DNA of 64,000 nt from Guptibacillus spartinae (GCF_028610625.1 NZ_JAQQWU010000008.1:124001-188000), one strand, 5' to 3'; positions 1 to 10,559 are shown, numbered from the stretch's first letter. Made by a program: numbers and translations. Notes: generated from the sequence alone by a model not told the origin.

Positions 1-57
1 ATGTTTGATGAATCATTTTATTCACTCCTTTCAACTATCTTTCTATTTTACATGACA

Positions 58-91
58 GTAGCGATAAGATAAAGGATGTCGCTACTCTCTC
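58..91 (+). terminator. Possible plus-strand terminator near the window edge
   Basis: The arms GTAGCGA and TCGCTAC (58-64 and 79-85) enclose a 14-base loop and are followed by a pyrimidine-rich run. It could end a plus-strand gene lying left of the window. A short open frame from base 1 to 72 has no visible ribosome binding site and is not called. Confidence 0.3.
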
Positions 92-152
92 ATCTTTCTT
101 TTAAAAATAAGGTTCGCCTTTTTTCATCTTAATCAAAGATATCATACTCAAT

Positions 153-185
153 TGAAAAGAACCTGAATCCAAAGGATCCAGGTTC
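153..185 (-). terminator. Rho-independent terminator of odhAB
   Basis: A hairpin with arms GAACCTGGATCC and GGATTCAGGTTC (minus strand, one mismatch) is followed by TTTTC. It begins eight bases after the odhB stop codon and so closes the odhA-odhB operon. Confidence 0.85.
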
Positions 186-192
186 CATCTTT

Positions 193-1485
193 CTATCCTT
201 CAAGAAGAAGCTGTTCAGGATCTTCTAGAAGTTCTTTAATTTTTGCTAAAAAGCTAACCGCTTCTCCACCATCAACAATACGATGATCATAAGATAGCGC
301 AATGTACATCATAGGACGATTTTCCATTCGTTCTTGATCAATTGCAACAGGACGCCACTGAATTTTGTGCATACCTAGAATACCAACTTGAGGTGCATTT
401 AGAATCGGCGTTGATAGCATTGATCCAAAAATCCCTCCGTTTGTAATGGTAAATGACCCACCTTGTAGTTCATCAAGCTTCAGCTTATTGTCGCGTGCTT
501 TCTTTGCAAGATTACCAATTTCTTGTTCAATACCTGCAAATGATAACTTGTCCGCATCACGTACAACTGGAACGACAAGACCCTCTTCCGCTCCAACAGC
601 GATACCGATGTCATAGAACTTCTTCAAGACGATATCTGTATCCTGGATTTCAGCATTTAGACGAGGATATTTCTTAAGTGCGCCTACAACCGCTTTTGTG
701 AAGAAAGACATAAAGCCAAGTTTCACATCGTTATCTTCAAGGAATTTATCTTTACGACGCTTACGCAATTCCATGATTGCCGTCATGTCTACTTCATTAA
801 ATGTTGTTAACATCGCTGCTGTATGTTGAACTTCAACAAGACGCTTAGCGATCGTTTGACGACGGCGAGACATTTTAACACGTTCAACTGGTTTGCTGTC
901 ATTCGGTTCAGGAGACTGCTTTTGTTGCTTTGGTGCGTCTTGTTTCTTTTCTTTAGGCGCTTCTTTTTGGCTTGCTTTGTCTGCATGTGCTTTCACATCA
1001 TCAGGGCGAACACGACCTAATGGATCACGCGTTTCAACCTTATTCAAATCAACGCCTAGTTCACGAGCAAGTTTTCTTGCAGAAGGTGAAGCTACAGTGC
1101 GTCCATTCTCAGACTTTTCTTCTGATGATTCCGTTGCGTGAACCTTAGACTCCTGATCTGATTTTGCTTCTTCAGCTGATTGTTTTTCTTCTTTTTTCGC
1201 TTCAGTTTTTTCAGATGTGTCCTCTTTTGAAGACTTAGAAGAACTACCTTCTCCATTGCCAAGATAAGCAATAATTTCTCCAACTTCTACATTATCGCCC
1301 GGCTCTTTCAATAGCTCTTCAATGACACCGTCATTTTCTGCGCTCACTTCAATGTTTACTTTATCTGTTTCAAGCTCAACAAGGTTGTCACCTTTTTCAA
1401 CTTTGTCGCCTACTTTGATTAACCATTGAGAAATGGTACCTTCTGTAATGGATTCTGCTAGTTCTGGTACTTTAACTTCAATCAC
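193..1485 (-). CDS. odhB: 2-oxoglutarate dehydrogenase E2, dihydrolipoyllysine-residue succinyltransferase
   Basis: This is the E2 core of the 2-oxoglutarate dehydrogenase complex. It moves the succinyl group from E1 onto CoA in the TCA cycle. The 430-residue protein has an N-terminal lipoyl domain (about 1-75) with the lipoylated lysine in ETDKVNIEV (Lys42). A long Glu/Lys/Ser-rich linker follows, then a peripheral-subunit binding domain ([13 protein letters not shown], about 133-165) and a catalytic domain whose active-site motif [10 protein letters not shown] lies near residue 400. The start is a GTG at 1485, eight bases after AAGGAGG, and overlaps the end of odhA by eight bases, so the two genes are translationally linked. 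Length and domain order are normal for the family. Confidence 0.97.
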   Translation of the reverse strand: MIEVKVPELAESITEGTISQWLIKVGDKVEKGDNLVELETDKVNIEVSAENDGVIEELLKEPGDNVEVGEIIAYLGNGEGSSSKSSKEDTSEKTEAKKEEKQSAEEAKSDQESKVHATESSEEKSENGRTVASPSARKLARELGVDLNKVETRDPLGRVRPDDVKAHADKASQKEAPKEKKQDAPKQQKQSPEPNDSKPVERVKMSRRRQTIAKRLVEVQHTAAMLTTFNEVDMTAIMELRKRRKDKFLEDNDVKLGFMSFFTKAVVGALKKYPRLNAEIQDTDIVLKKFYDIGIAVGAEEGLVVPVVRDADKLSFAGIEQEIGNLAKKARDNKLKLDELQGGSFTITNGGIFGSMLSTPILNAPQVGILGMHKIQWRPVAIDQERMENRPMMYIALSYDHRIVDGGEAVSFLAKIKELLEDPEQLLLEG

Positions 1486-4336
1486 GACGATTACCTCCTT
1501 GATGGGAAACAGTTTTGGATGGTTCTAGAACTTCTTGAATAATTCTTTCTTGATCTTTTTTATGAACATTAGGTTCGCCACCTGCAGGACTAGAACGATC
1601 TGGACGTCCCACATAGCTTACAGTAACGCCTTCTGGAGCCGTCTCTCTAAGACGTGGAGAAATGTAATTCCAAGAACCCATATTCTTTGGCTCTTCCTGC
1701 AACCAGATAATTTCTTTAACGTTTGAATAACGATCAAAGATGTTCTTCACTTCTTCATCTGGAAATGGATAAAGTTGCTCTACTCTAAGAACGTGAAGCC
1801 AATCATATTTCTCATCAGAAGACTCAATTTCAGTTGCAAGATCTACTGCTACTTTACCAGTACATAATACAATACGTTCGACTTTATCTTTCTTTTCACC
1901 AAGACCCGCTTGCTCAACGACACTTAAAAATTGGCCCTGACTAAATTCGAAACCAGGAGATGATGTGCGTTGATTACGGAGAAGGCTCTTCGGCGTCATG
2001 ATGACGAGCGGACGCACTTCTTGCTTTTCTAAAATGGCAGCTTGTCTTCGAAGAATATGGAAGTACTGGGCTGCACTCGTTAAATTAGCTACTGTCCAGT
2101 TATTTTCAGCTGCTAGTGTAAGGAATCGTTCAACTCGACCACTTGAATGTTCAGGGCCCTGACCTTCATAGCCATGAGGTAGGAGGAGCACCATTCCTGA
2201 TTTTTGTCCCCATTTCGCTCTACCTGCTGAAACAAACTGATCAAAGATGACTTGTGCCGCATTCGCGAAATCGCCATATTGCGCTTCCCAAATAACGAGT
2301 GTTTCTGGAGCAAAAACGTTATAACCGTATTCAAATCCAACGACTGATGCTTCAGAAAGCGGACTGTTATGGATAGCAAATGATGATTTTGCCTCTGGTA
2401 ATTCATGTAGCGGACAGAAAGTCTCTCCTGTTTCTTTGTCATGAAGAACGAGATGACGCTGAGCAAAAGTTCCGCGCTGAGAGTCCTGCCCTGTAATCCG
2501 AATTGGTGTGCCGTCGCCAAGAATGGAAGCAAACGCCAGTGTTTCACCTAGAGCCCAATCTACTTTACCGCCTTCTTCTAACATATCAAGTCGACGTTTC
2601 AGAATACGTTCAAGCTTAGGATAGACATTGAACCCATCAGGACGTGTTAAAAGTTGATTGTTAATATCTTTCAGGGTTTCTAATGAAACAGCCGTGTCAA
2701 TCGAAGGAAGACCTTTTACGATTTCTTTTGGCGGTTGAAGCTCCTGTACTTCTCCATCACCTTCTCCACCTTTGGCGATTTTGTCGTATTCGCTTTGAAG
2801 CTCAGAAAGTACTTCATCATCCAATTTTTCTCCATGACCATCTTCAATAACGTTTTGGTCCGTTAAATACTTTGCGTAGCTTGCTCGAACGGTCGGATGA
2901 TTTTTGATTTTTTCATATAAATGAGGCTGAGTCACAGCTGGATCATCCATTTCGTTATGTCCAAAACGACGATAACCAATTAAATCAATGAGAAAGTCTT
3001 TATTAAATTTCATGCGATACTCATAGGCAAGATGCATAGCAGCAAGACAAGCTTCCGGATCATCCGCATTGACATGTACGATCGGAATTTCGTAGCCTTT
3101 TGCGAGATCGCTTGCATACTTTGTTGATCTTGAATCCGTACTTTCAGTTGTAAAACCTAGCTGGTTATTTGCGATGATATGAATGGTACCGCCTGTATGG
3201 TATCCTTTCAACTGACTTAAGTTTAGTGTTTCCGCTACTACACCTTCGCCAGGGAATGCGGCATCTCCATGTATTAATATGGCAAATGATTTTGTGAAAT
3301 CTTGTTTCGGTTCACCTTTTTCACCACGAGTTTCTTGAGCAGCGCGTGCATAGCCCTCCACAACGGGATCAACAAACTCAAGGTGACTTGGGTTATTGGC
3401 AAGTGTAATCGTTGCACTCGCTGTTTCCGAATCCTCGATTTGTCTGTCTGCACCCATGTGATACTTTACATCACCTGTCCAACCATAGTTAATACCCATC
3501 GATCCTTCAGATGGTACAAGTTCTTTGTTAGGCGCATGGTGGAACTCAGAAAAAATCTTTTCATAAGGTTTATTTAAAACGTGTGTAAGAACATTTAATC
3601 GACCACGGTGAGCCATGCCAATCATCACGTTCTTAGCACCATCGCTTGCCCCGCATTTAATAACGTCATCAAGCATTGGTACCATCGCGTCAACGCCTTC
3701 GATTGAGAAGCGCTTTTGACCTACAAATGTTTTGTGAAGGAATTTTTCAAACCCTTCTACTTCTGTTAATCTCCTAAGTAAAGCTTTACGATCATCATTC
3801 GTAAGCGTGCGGCTTACCGAATCATTCTCCACCATTTCATCTAACCATTTACGCTCATCTTCAGCATGAACATGACTAAACTCATAAGACATGGATTTTG
3901 TATATAGATCTTGAAGTTTTTGAATCGCTTGTAATCCATTGCTAACTTCTTTAGGTGCTTTCTCCCAAATAACTTGAGCAGGAATCGCTTTCAAGTCTTC
4001 ATCAGAAAGCCCGTAAGTTTGAGGTGTCATAAAATCTTGATCCGATTTCTCATTTGTTAGCGGATTAATTGCTGCTGCTAAATGTCCATATGTACGAATA
4101 TTGTCGGCTAACTTAACAGCAGAAATAACCTTTTTGAGATTAGCGGGCTGACCTGTAGACTCAATGACTTCCTGTGAAGAAGGCGGAGGTCCCCACTGAT
4201 CAAATTTCTGGCGCATTTCCGGATCAACTGACTCAGGATCCTCTTGGTATTTCTCGTATAATTCAATGGCATAGCCAAGGTTTGGTCCATAAAATTCTTG
4301 CCATGGATGTTCCATTCTGGACTGTTTGGTATTCAA
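1478..4336 (-). CDS. odhA: 2-oxoglutarate dehydrogenase E1 component
   Basis: Thiamine-diphosphate-dependent E1 subunit that decarboxylates 2-oxoglutarate and passes the succinyl group to OdhB. The 952-residue protein has the full OdhA/SucA layout: an N-terminal segment beginning with the [10 protein letters not shown] block, the E1 dehydrogenase region with [11 protein letters not shown] and the [10 protein letters not shown] block, and a transketolase-like C-terminal half with [14 protein letters not shown]. The start is read as TTG at 4336 behind AGGGAGGT with an eight-base spacer. The ATG three bases upstream of that TTG is out of frame and meets a stop at once. An internal ATG (codon 8) is the alternative. 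First gene of the odhA-odhB operon. E3 (lipoamide dehydrogenase) is not in the window. Confidence 0.97.
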   Translation of the reverse strand: MNTKQSRMEHPWQEFYGPNLGYAIELYEKYQEDPESVDPEMRQKFDQWGPPPSSQEVIESTGQPANLKKVISAVKLADNIRTYGHLAAAINPLTNEKSDQDFMTPQTYGLSDEDLKAIPAQVIWEKAPKEVSNGLQAIQKLQDLYTKSMSYEFSHVHAEDERKWLDEMVENDSVSRTLTNDDRKALLRRLTEVEGFEKFLHKTFVGQKRFSIEGVDAMVPMLDDVIKCGASDGAKNVMIGMAHRGRLNVLTHVLNKPYEKIFSEFHHAPNKELVPSEGSMGINYGWTGDVKYHMGADRQIEDSETASATITLANNPSHLEFVDPVVEGYARAAQETRGEKGEPKQDFTKSFAILIHGDAAFPGEGVVAETLNLSQLKGYHTGGTIHIIANNQLGFTTESTDSRSTKYASDLAKGYEIPIVHVNADDPEACLAAMHLAYEYRMKFNKDFLIDLIGYRRFGHNEMDDPAVTQPHLYEKIKNHPTVRASYAKYLTDQNVIEDGHGEKLDDEVLSELQSEYDKIAKGGEGDGEVQELQPPKEIVKGLPSIDTAVSLETLKDINNQLLTRPDGFNVYPKLERILKRRLDMLEEGGKVDWALGETLAFASILGDGTPIRITGQDSQRGTFAQRHLVLHDKETGETFCPLHELPEAKSSFAIHNSPLSEASVVGFEYGYNVFAPETLVIWEAQYGDFANAAQVIFDQFVSAGRAKWGQKSGMVLLLPHGYEGQGPEHSSGRVERFLTLAAENNWTVANLTSAAQYFHILRRQAAILEKQEVRPLVIMTPKSLLRNQRTSSPGFEFSQGQFLSVVEQAGLGEKKDKVERIVLCTGKVAVDLATEIESSDEKYDWLHVLRVEQLYPFPDEEVKNIFDRYSNVKEIIWLQEEPKNMGSWNYISPRLRETAPEGVTVSYVGRPDRSSPAGGEPNVHKKDQERIIQEVLEPSKTVSHQGGNRRD

Positions 4337-4456
4337 AGCATGCTACCTCCCTGCTGGGTTTAATCTTAATTCATGCAAGTTATGATTCGCATCTAAATTA
4401 AGATTAGTTTCTTACTAGTTCTTTACACTCTTTTCACTTTTTGAAACATTCTTTTA

Positions 4457-4504
4457 AAAAAACGCTTTCATTGATATTTTAGCATAGTATTAGATTGCCC
4501 ACAA
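4457..4504 (-). promoter_or_regulatory. Candidate odhAB promoter with overlapping cre (CcpA) site
   Basis: On the minus strand a -35 TTGTGG (4499-4504) and a -10 TAAAAT (4476-4481) are 17 bases apart. About seven bases downstream lies TGAAAGCGTTTTTT (4457-4470). It matches the left part of the CcpA cre consensus but lacks the final CA. Its place over the start site fits repression by CcpA, which is known for odhAB in B. subtilis. The 390-bp gap between odhA and the next gene holds no other gene that I can see. Confidence 0.45.
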
Positions 4505-4670
4505 AACTTTCAAGCAAATTTCCGAAAAAAATTTCAATAACATCAACTTTCCCTGAAAAATTTTTCGAATATTAACACAGTGCAATACTAAATTACCACA
4601 AAGTGTTAGCATAGTGAATAGGGAATATGGATTTTCTAACAGAGAATATGAAATCTAATTTTTCCGAATT

Positions 4671-4697
4671 AAAAAGACAACCAAATTTGGTTGTCTT
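4671..4697 (-). terminator. Terminator of the quinone oxidoreductase gene
   Basis: The perfect palindrome AAGACAACCAAA/TTTGGTTGTCTT at 4674-4697 is followed on the minus strand by a run of five Ts. It lies 30 bases past the stop codon of the gene ending at 4727. Confidence 0.8.
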
Positions 4698-4726
4698 CGT
4701 TGGATGTAAACTTTAGATACTCATCA

Positions 4727-5716
4727 TTAAGGGGTTAGAATTAACTTGCCTTTTGTTTGACGTCCTTGCAGCATACGATGCACGTCTGCTGCTTTCTCTA
4801 ATTCAAAAACGCCACCAATTGTCAATTTCAGTTCTCCACTCTGCATGTAGTTTAGAAGTTCTTCTAGACTCTTCTGATAGAGCGAGGGCTTGCGCATCAT
4901 TTGTGGAAGAAAAAAGCCAATGACCGATTGGTTTTTCTCCATTAGAGACGATGGATAAAACCGGCTTTGCTCCCCACTCGCTACCCCATAAATCACAAGT
5001 CTGCCGAATGGAGCGAGACACTTCAATGATTTCTTAAAAATGTCTCCTCCTGCCATTTCAAGAATAACGTCTACCCCTTTACCTTCTGTAGCATCTAAAA
5101 CTTCTTGTTCCCAGCCATCTTTCGTATAATCTACCGTAAGATCTGCACCCATTTCAGAAGCGAGCTTTCTTTTCTCTTGACTGCTCGCTGTGCCAATAAT
5201 CGTTTTAGCCCCCCATAATCTAGCGAGTTGTACAGCAATCGTTCCTACTCCGCCTGCAGCAGCATGGATCAGTACGGTTTCTCCATTTTCAAATCTGCCC
5301 ATTGTTTTAAGTGTGTGGTAAGCACTCAATCCTTGTAATGGGAGAGCTACAGCATACTGTGGATCTACACCTTCTGGAATGGCAATTAATCCTCTTTCAT
5401 CAGCTAACGTATACTCTGCATAGCCTGTCGCATTTTTCGTTCCTAATAATGTGACAACAGACGAACCTGGTTTTACAGAAGTTACTTTTTCTCCAACTGC
5501 TTTGACAACACCAGCAACTTCAGAACCTGGTACATATGGTAGTGGTGTATCCACAACATATTGACCTTCTCTTCTTGCAGTATCTGCATAATTAACTCCA
5601 ATTGCCTGAATTTCAATAAGCACTTCATGTCCTTTGGGCTCAGGTACATCCAAATCAATTAGTTTTAATACTTCCGGACCACCAAACTCTGTTAATTGGA
5701 TCGCTTTCATTTTCAT
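4727..5716 (-). CDS. NAD(P)H:quinone oxidoreductase-like MDR protein (zinc-free)
   Basis: A 329-residue medium-chain dehydrogenase/reductase of the quinone oxidoreductase (QOR/zeta-crystallin) branch. It has an N-terminal GroES-like fold with the block GVNYADTARREG and a Rossmann domain with HAAAGGVGTIAVQLA near residue 150. The cysteine and histidine ligands of the catalytic zinc of alcohol dehydrogenases are missing, as usual for quinone reductases. It probably reduces quinones or enones with NADPH; the real substrate cannot be read from the sequence. Two ATGs (codons 1 and 3) are possible starts. It is monocistronic, with its own terminator. A TetR-type dyad (ACCAGTCGGT, 5731-5740) sits just upstream. 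Confidence 0.85.
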   Translation of the reverse strand: MKMKAIQLTEFGGPEVLKLIDLDVPEPKGHEVLIEIQAIGVNYADTARREGQYVVDTPLPYVPGSEVAGVVKAVGEKVTSVKPGSSVVTLLGTKNATGYAEYTLADERGLIAIPEGVDPQYAVALPLQGLSAYHTLKTMGRFENGETVLIHAAAGGVGTIAVQLARLWGAKTIIGTASSQEKRKLASEMGADLTVDYTKDGWEQEVLDATEGKGVDVILEMAGGDIFKKSLKCLAPFGRLVIYGVASGEQSRFYPSSLMEKNQSVIGFFLPQMMRKPSLYQKSLEELLNYMQSGELKLTIGGVFELEKAADVHRMLQGRQTKGKLILTP

Positions 5717-5814
5717 CCTCCTCTATAAACTAACCAGTCGGTATGTAACACCTTTACTATAAACAAATTAGTAAGACTATTCAATCTTTTTGGGGATTTT
5801 CTCTTTCTTATCCA

Positions 5815-5842
5815 TAAAAAAAGTGCGCGTGGAGCGCACTTT
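5815..5842 (-). terminator. Terminator of the pucR-mmsA-aminotransferase unit
   Basis: The stem AAAGTGCGC/GCGCACTTT is followed on the minus strand by TTTTT. It overlaps the last bases of the aminotransferase gene. Confidence 0.85.
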
Positions 5843-7187
5843 ATAATTGAGCCAAGCCTTCTACAACCGTTTGTACAAGTAAATCGATATCTTTTTCTTC
5901 AATCGTTAAAGGAGGTGCCATTGTAAGTACATTGTTATAACCTGCTACTGTATCACCATTCTTCCCAATGATGACTCCTTGCGATTTACAGTAGCTGATT
6001 ACCTTATTCAGCTCACTTATCGCAAGCGGTTTCTTGGTTCTTTTATCTTCCACAAGTTCGAGTCCAATCAGCAACCCTTTTCCGCGGATATCCCCCACAT
6101 TGGAATGAGACGATAATCGGTCTGTTAATTGAAGCTTCAGCTTTTCTCCTAATTCTTTCGAGCGATCAAACAGCTTTTCTTGCTCCATGATTTCTAAATT
6201 TTTTAATGCAAGAGCACACGAGGCTGGGTTCCCTCCAAATGTATTAATATGTCGAAAGTGATCATATGACTCTTTACCTTTAAAGGCTTCATAGATTTCT
6301 TCTTTCACTGCAGTAGCTGATAATGGAAGATACCCACTCGTTAACCCCTTCGCCATTGTAATGATATCAGGCTTAACATCATAGTTCATGAATCCAAATG
6401 CTTTTCCTGTTCTACCAAAGCCACAAATGACTTCATCACAGATTAGTAAAGCACCGTGCTTATCACACACATCCTTTACGGATTTCATGTAATCTTGTTG
6501 AGGCATGATGATTCCTCCACCAGTGATTATGGGCTCCATTATCATGGCTGCTACCGTTTGACTTAGTTCCCAAGTCATCAAGTCGTCAACCGCTTTGACC
6601 GACGATAGCACTCCTTTACCGACGTCTATATCACGATACGTATCTGGTGGCTGGACATGTAAAAAACCCTGGCCAAGCGGTTCATACTTATATTTCCTCT
6701 GTGCCTGGCCAGTCGCGGCTAGTGACCCCATCGTGTTTCCGTGATATGCCCGATAGCGCGATACTATTTTATATCTGCTTCCTTCTCCTTTTTGCTCATG
6801 ATATTGCCTGGCGATCTTAAAAGCGGTTTCATTTGCTTCTGACCCACTATTGGAGAAAAAGATCACATATCCACCACCAAGCATTTCATTTAACTTCTCT
6901 GCTAATTTAATTGCCGGTCCATGTGTCTGTGTTAAGGGATAATAGGACAGTTCTTTCAGTTGATCGAAGGCTGCCTGAGCAAGTTCTTCTCGCCCATATC
7001 CGATATTTACACACCACAGTCCTGCCATGGCATCGAGATATTGATTACCTTCATAATCGGATACCCATGCACCTTTTGCTTTCTCTATCACCATTGTCGA
7101 TTTTGGATCATATGGTCGCATCGCATGCCAGACGTATTTCTCATCTTTTCCTGCGAGATTCTCGTGAGCAGTTTGCATACTCTTCAC
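5841..7187 (-). CDS. Class III (omega) aminotransferase, probably beta-alanine aminotransferase
   Basis: A 448-residue PLP-dependent class III aminotransferase. The cofactor-binding region carries CDEVICGFGRTGKAFG, and the Schiff-base lysine is in MAKGLTSGYLPL (near residue 280). Family members use beta-alanine, taurine or other omega-amino acids with pyruvate or 2-oxoglutarate. The gene lies next to a malonate-semialdehyde dehydrogenase and a PucR regulator, and close to the uracil degradation operon. I therefore infer conversion of beta-alanine (or 3-aminoisobutyrate) to malonate semialdehyde (or methylmalonate semialdehyde). The amino acceptor is undetermined. It starts six bases after the mmsA stop codon, so it is co-transcribed. 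Confidence 0.88.
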   Translation of the reverse strand: MKSMQTAHENLAGKDEKYVWHAMRPYDPKSTMVIEKAKGAWVSDYEGNQYLDAMAGLWCVNIGYGREELAQAAFDQLKELSYYPLTQTHGPAIKLAEKLNEMLGGGYVIFFSNSGSEANETAFKIARQYHEQKGEGSRYKIVSRYRAYHGNTMGSLAATGQAQRKYKYEPLGQGFLHVQPPDTYRDIDVGKGVLSSVKAVDDLMTWELSQTVAAMIMEPIITGGGIIMPQQDYMKSVKDVCDKHGALLICDEVICGFGRTGKAFGFMNYDVKPDIITMAKGLTSGYLPLSATAVKEEIYEAFKGKESYDHFRHINTFGGNPASCALALKNLEIMEQEKLFDRSKELGEKLKLQLTDRLSSHSNVGDIRGKGLLIGLELVEDKRTKKPLAISELNKVISYCKSQGVIIGKNGDTVAGYNNVLTMAPPLTIEEKDIDLLVQTVVEGLAQL

Positions 7188-7193
7188 TCCCTT

Positions 7194-8660
7194 CTAGTAG
7201 TCAAAGCGAGTTGTGATCATTTTTCTTCTTGTATAAAAGTTCACACCATCTTTTCCATTTGCATGCAGATCACCATAAAAAGAATCTTTCCATCCTGAAA
7301 AAGGGAAAAATGCCATAGGAGCTGGTACGCCAACGTTCACACCTAGCATCCCTGCATCGGCTTCTTCACGGAATTGTCTAATCGCCCCGGCGTCTTTCGT
7401 ATAAATCGTCGCCCCGTTGCCATATCGTGACTTCTTTAGAATTTCTAAGGCAGAATCGATCGAATCCGCGTGTAGTAAGCTTAAAACGGGAGCAAAGATT
7501 TCTTCCTTTGCAATGGTCATTTCAGGTGTTACTCCATCAAATATCGTTGGTCCAAGAAAATTCCCTTCTTTATGAGCGCCCATCTCATTTCGGCCGTCAC
7601 GAATCAAGGCTGCCCCCTCTTCTAAACCTTTATCGATATAACCTAGCACTTTTTCTCGATGTGATTTTCGAATAACGGGTGTTAAGAGCACCTCATCATC
7701 TAAGCCATTTCCCATTTTCAAGCTATCAGCTTTTTCTTTGAGTGCAGATATGAACGACTCACTTTCTCCTACGACTACTACCGCACTACAAGCCATACAG
7801 CGTTGTCCTGCACTACCAAATGTTGAGCTAATGACCTGCTGTACCGCTACCTCGATATCAGCATCTGGCATGACAATATGATGATTTTTAGCCCCAGAAA
7901 GAGCCTGCACTCTCTTACCACGAGAAGCTGCCTCTTCATAAACGTATTTAGCGACTGGCTGTGATCCGACAAATGAGATTGCTTTCACATCTGGATGCTC
8001 GAGTAGACCATTTACCACATCGTGTGCTCCGTGAACAATATTAAATACTCCTTTTGGTAGACCTGCTTCAGTTAATAATTCAGCCATACGATTAGCAAGA
8101 ATCGGAGTCCGTTCAGAAGGTTTCAAGACAAATGTATTTCCACAGGCAATTGCGAGAGGAAACATCCAATGAGGAACCATCATTGGAAAATTAAAAGGTG
8201 TAATGCCTCCTACAACTCCAACAGGATAACGGAACATTTCTGAATCGATATTTTCGGCAATTGTTGAAAGGTTGTCTCCCATCATCAAAGAAGGAGCTCC
8301 TGTTGCAAACTCCACGCACTCGATACCTCGAAGGACTTCCCCATGAGCTTCTTTAAAACTTTTCCCATTTTCTTTTACAACAAGTTCAGCTAGCTCATCA
8401 TGATGTTTGACTAGAAGAGAGTGATATTTAAACAAGATTCGCGCTCTTTTTGGAACTGGGACTTTGCTCCAAGTTTGAAAAGCAGCAAATGCAGCACTAA
8501 CTGCTAGATCCACATCTTCTTTTGATGATAATGGCACGTTAGCGAGATTTTCATTTGTAGCAGGGTTTGGAACTTCCAGCGTTTCTTTACTTGTGGCGTT
8601 TACCCATTCTCCGTTTACAAAGTTTTTTAATACAGTGGTGTCTTTTTTTACAACGGTCAT
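7194..8660 (-). CDS. mmsA: CoA-acylating (methyl)malonate-semialdehyde dehydrogenase
   Basis: A 488-residue aldehyde dehydrogenase of the MmsA/IolA type. It oxidatively decarboxylates malonate semialdehyde to acetyl-CoA or methylmalonate semialdehyde to propionyl-CoA, using NAD and CoA. The catalytic cysteine is in [14 protein letters not shown] (near residue 285). Other MmsA features are the block [16 protein letters not shown] near residue 150 and the C-terminal [18 protein letters not shown]. The gene sits between a PucR regulator and the omega-aminotransferase. It therefore fits as the last step of pyrimidine-derived beta-alanine breakdown rather than valine or inositol use, for which no genes are nearby. 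Confidence 0.93.
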   Translation of the reverse strand: MTVVKKDTTVLKNFVNGEWVNATSKETLEVPNPATNENLANVPLSSKEDVDLAVSAAFAAFQTWSKVPVPKRARILFKYHSLLVKHHDELAELVVKENGKSFKEAHGEVLRGIECVEFATGAPSLMMGDNLSTIAENIDSEMFRYPVGVVGGITPFNFPMMVPHWMFPLAIACGNTFVLKPSERTPILANRMAELLTEAGLPKGVFNIVHGAHDVVNGLLEHPDVKAISFVGSQPVAKYVYEEAASRGKRVQALSGAKNHHIVMPDADIEVAVQQVISSTFGSAGQRCMACSAVVVVGESESFISALKEKADSLKMGNGLDDEVLLTPVIRKSHREKVLGYIDKGLEEGAALIRDGRNEMGAHKEGNFLGPTIFDGVTPEMTIAKEEIFAPVLSLLHADSIDSALEILKKSRYGNGATIYTKDAGAIRQFREEADAGMLGVNVGVPAPMAFFPFSGWKDSFYGDLHANGKDGVNFYTRRKMITTRFDY

Positions 8661-8771
8661 TACATGCCCTCCTTTAATTCGTTCCTATCCTCATTGTAGG
8701 GATGCAATGGCTTTCCTTCATTAGACAAAACGTAACATGGATATGTTTTCGATTGTACACGTTGCACATTT

Positions 8772-10370
8772 TTAGTTCTGGTGTTTCAAATAATTGTATG
8801 CATGCAGGGCAAATTCGATCGCTAATCGTTTCGGAGAACCCATAAAATCATAACCCAACAACTCCTCAAGTTTTTCTAAGCGATGATAGAGTGTTTGTCT
8901 TACTACATAGAGTTGTTCAGCTGTCTCCTTTTTCGAACCATTACAGCTTATATAAACATTCAAGGTGTTTAAGAGATTACTATTATTCTTTTCATCATAT
9001 TCAATGACTGGATTTAAATAATCATACATGAATTCTTTGAGCTCTTTGCCTTTTGCCAGATGTAAGATCATACGATAAATATGAAAATCAGTGTAATAGG
9101 TAACCAAGGAAGTTTCTAATGGTACCTTGTCATTCATCGTGTTTGTTTCAAGCGAAGAATCATAGCTTTTATGCATGTCTTTTAACAAGCGTACATGTTT
9201 CCCTACACCGATTTTTTCAACTTCTGGAACTGTTTCTTTTTGTAAAATGTCACTTTGAAGAAAGCGATTAAAACTTTCCCGCAAACGTTCTTCCACATTT
9301 TCCTCGGCGCGACGGTTTAAAATGATAATGATCAGCTTATTCCGAGTTGTTAAAGATAATACAAAAAAACCTTCTTTCTCAAAAACGGACCGCATGAGTA
9401 GCATGAAATACGTTAGTTGAGAAGAGGTGTATGTGTCTTGATGTTTTTTGAATTTACATGTGCATACATGAAGACCGCGCGGAATCAATGTTTCATCTAC
9501 TTCAACTAGATAGGATAAAATTTGTTCTTCCGTGTGCTTCCCCTCAAGCCATTCATATAACCACTCTGTTTCAAGGGCACGCTTCTTTTCTTCTATGTAT
9601 AGTTCCCGTAAAAGATATTGAGCGATTGCCGTCGCACTTCGATCAAGTAGTAACATGTCATAATCTGAGACTGACGCATGTTGCGCTGGAACTAGAATAA
9701 GGTTTGCAAAATGATAATCCATCGCACGAACAGGTTGAAGAACAAGTCCTTTTCCATTTGGTTGCATTTTTAGAAAATGTAAAAAAGTCTCCCGTTTTTC
9801 TGATGTTACTCCAGGTACGAATATCGCTTCTGATTCCTTAGGATTATAAATGACTTGCATACCTGTTTTACTGGATAATAAGGATAAGATTTTCGTTAAA
9901 CAACCAGGTACAAGGAGGAGATGATTAAGCTCTTGTGAAAATTGCTCGAGGTCTGAAATCATTTGATAATGATGAGCGATTAAAAGGGAATGAAGGTCTT
10001 GTGTGATGTCTACAAAGCGAACTTCCTTTTTAAAAACAATAATGGGAAAATCGTGCTGATCAGCGAGGGCAATAATTTCTGACGGAATATGATCCATATA
10101 TGTACCAATCTCAATACAAAGTCCAGCAGCCTGACTCTGTATCAATTGTTTGACGATCGAATGAAATACGTTGACGTTGTCTTTCCATACAAAACCAGTC
10201 GATAGAATTAATTCTTCACCATGTAATAGCTGTTTCACACTCGTCACTTCCATTACATGTACCCATTTGATACGCCTACCTAATCCCGCTTTTCCAGCTA
10301 TGACAGTAGCATGATGAAAATGCTCTCGTTCTAATACTTCATGGACTGTTAAACTGGTCATTCGCAGCAT
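8772..10370 (-). CDS. PucR-family transcriptional regulator
   Basis: A 532-residue regulator with an N-terminal PucR-type ligand domain (about 8-130, with LSTGFVWKDN), a central GGDEF-like CdaR region, and a C-terminal PucR helix-turn-helix (KKETAEQLYVVRQTLYHRLEKL, about 485-510). The founding member, PucR of B. subtilis, controls purine degradation. Here it sits between the pyrimidine catabolic operon and the mmsA-aminotransferase genes and probably senses a pyrimidine breakdown intermediate; that is inference. The ATG at 10370 follows AGAGGA. The upstream region carries a perfect 18-bp palindrome and a cre site, so control by itself and by CcpA is plausible. The gene is 111 bases ahead of mmsA. 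Confidence 0.9.
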   Translation of the reverse strand: MLRMTSLTVHEVLEREHFHHATVIAGKAGLGRRIKWVHVMEVTSVKQLLHGEELILSTGFVWKDNVNVFHSIVKQLIQSQAAGLCIEIGTYMDHIPSEIIALADQHDFPIIVFKKEVRFVDITQDLHSLLIAHHYQMISDLEQFSQELNHLLLVPGCLTKILSLLSSKTGMQVIYNPKESEAIFVPGVTSEKRETFLHFLKMQPNGKGLVLQPVRAMDYHFANLILVPAQHASVSDYDMLLLDRSATAIAQYLLRELYIEEKKRALETEWLYEWLEGKHTEEQILSYLVEVDETLIPRGLHVCTCKFKKHQDTYTSSQLTYFMLLMRSVFEKEGFFVLSLTTRNKLIIIILNRRAEENVEERLRESFNRFLQSDILQKETVPEVEKIGVGKHVRLLKDMHKSYDSSLETNTMNDKVPLETSLVTYYTDFHIYRMILHLAKGKELKEFMYDYLNPVIEYDEKNNSNLLNTLNVYISCNGSKKETAEQLYVVRQTLYHRLEKLEELLGYDFMGSPKRLAIEFALHAYNYLKHQN

Positions 10371-10392
10371 TCAATCACGTCCTCTTCTGAAG

Positions 10393-10559
10393 ATTATATG
10401 ATTTATCTAACCATGAAGTTACTTAGATGTGGGTGAATACGGAAGATTATCTTTCAGCTATCATTAATGATAGCGCTTACATTATTTGAAACTAACTTTA
10501 CTACATCACTTAAATCATTTCTACTAATAGTCTATATTATGACAGAATAAGTCATAATA
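10393..10559 (-). promoter_or_regulatory. pucR upstream region: -10, cre site, 18-bp palindrome and 9-bp inverted repeat
   Basis: Four elements lie here. A consensus TATAAT (10393-10398, minus strand) sits just ahead of pucR without a good -35, as in activated promoters. The perfect palindrome GCTATCATTAATGATAGC occupies 10457-10474. It overlaps TGATAGCGCTTACA (10468-10481), which matches the CcpA cre consensus in 13 of 14 positions. The arms TATTATGAC/GTCATAATA (10535-10543 and 10551-10559) form a second dyad with a 7-base spacer. The role assignments are inferred. Confidence 0.55.

Noticed and set aside
1-72. A 23-codon frame starting at the first base of the window
   Set aside because: No upstream context can be seen, and the hydrophobic content is as expected by chance in AT-rich sequence.
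1092-1283. A 63-codon frame on the same strand as odhB in another reading frame
   Set aside because: It lies in the low-complexity Lys/Glu linker of odhB, has no ribosome binding site, and its composition is that of a shifted linker.
2113-2547. A 144-codon minus-strand frame within odhA
   Set aside because: It is fully inside odhA in another frame and lacks recognisable motifs or a start site.
5841-8660. Valine or myo-inositol catabolism as the role of mmsA and the aminotransferase
   Set aside because: No other iol, mms or branched-chain genes are near, while the pyrimidine genes and PucR regulator are.
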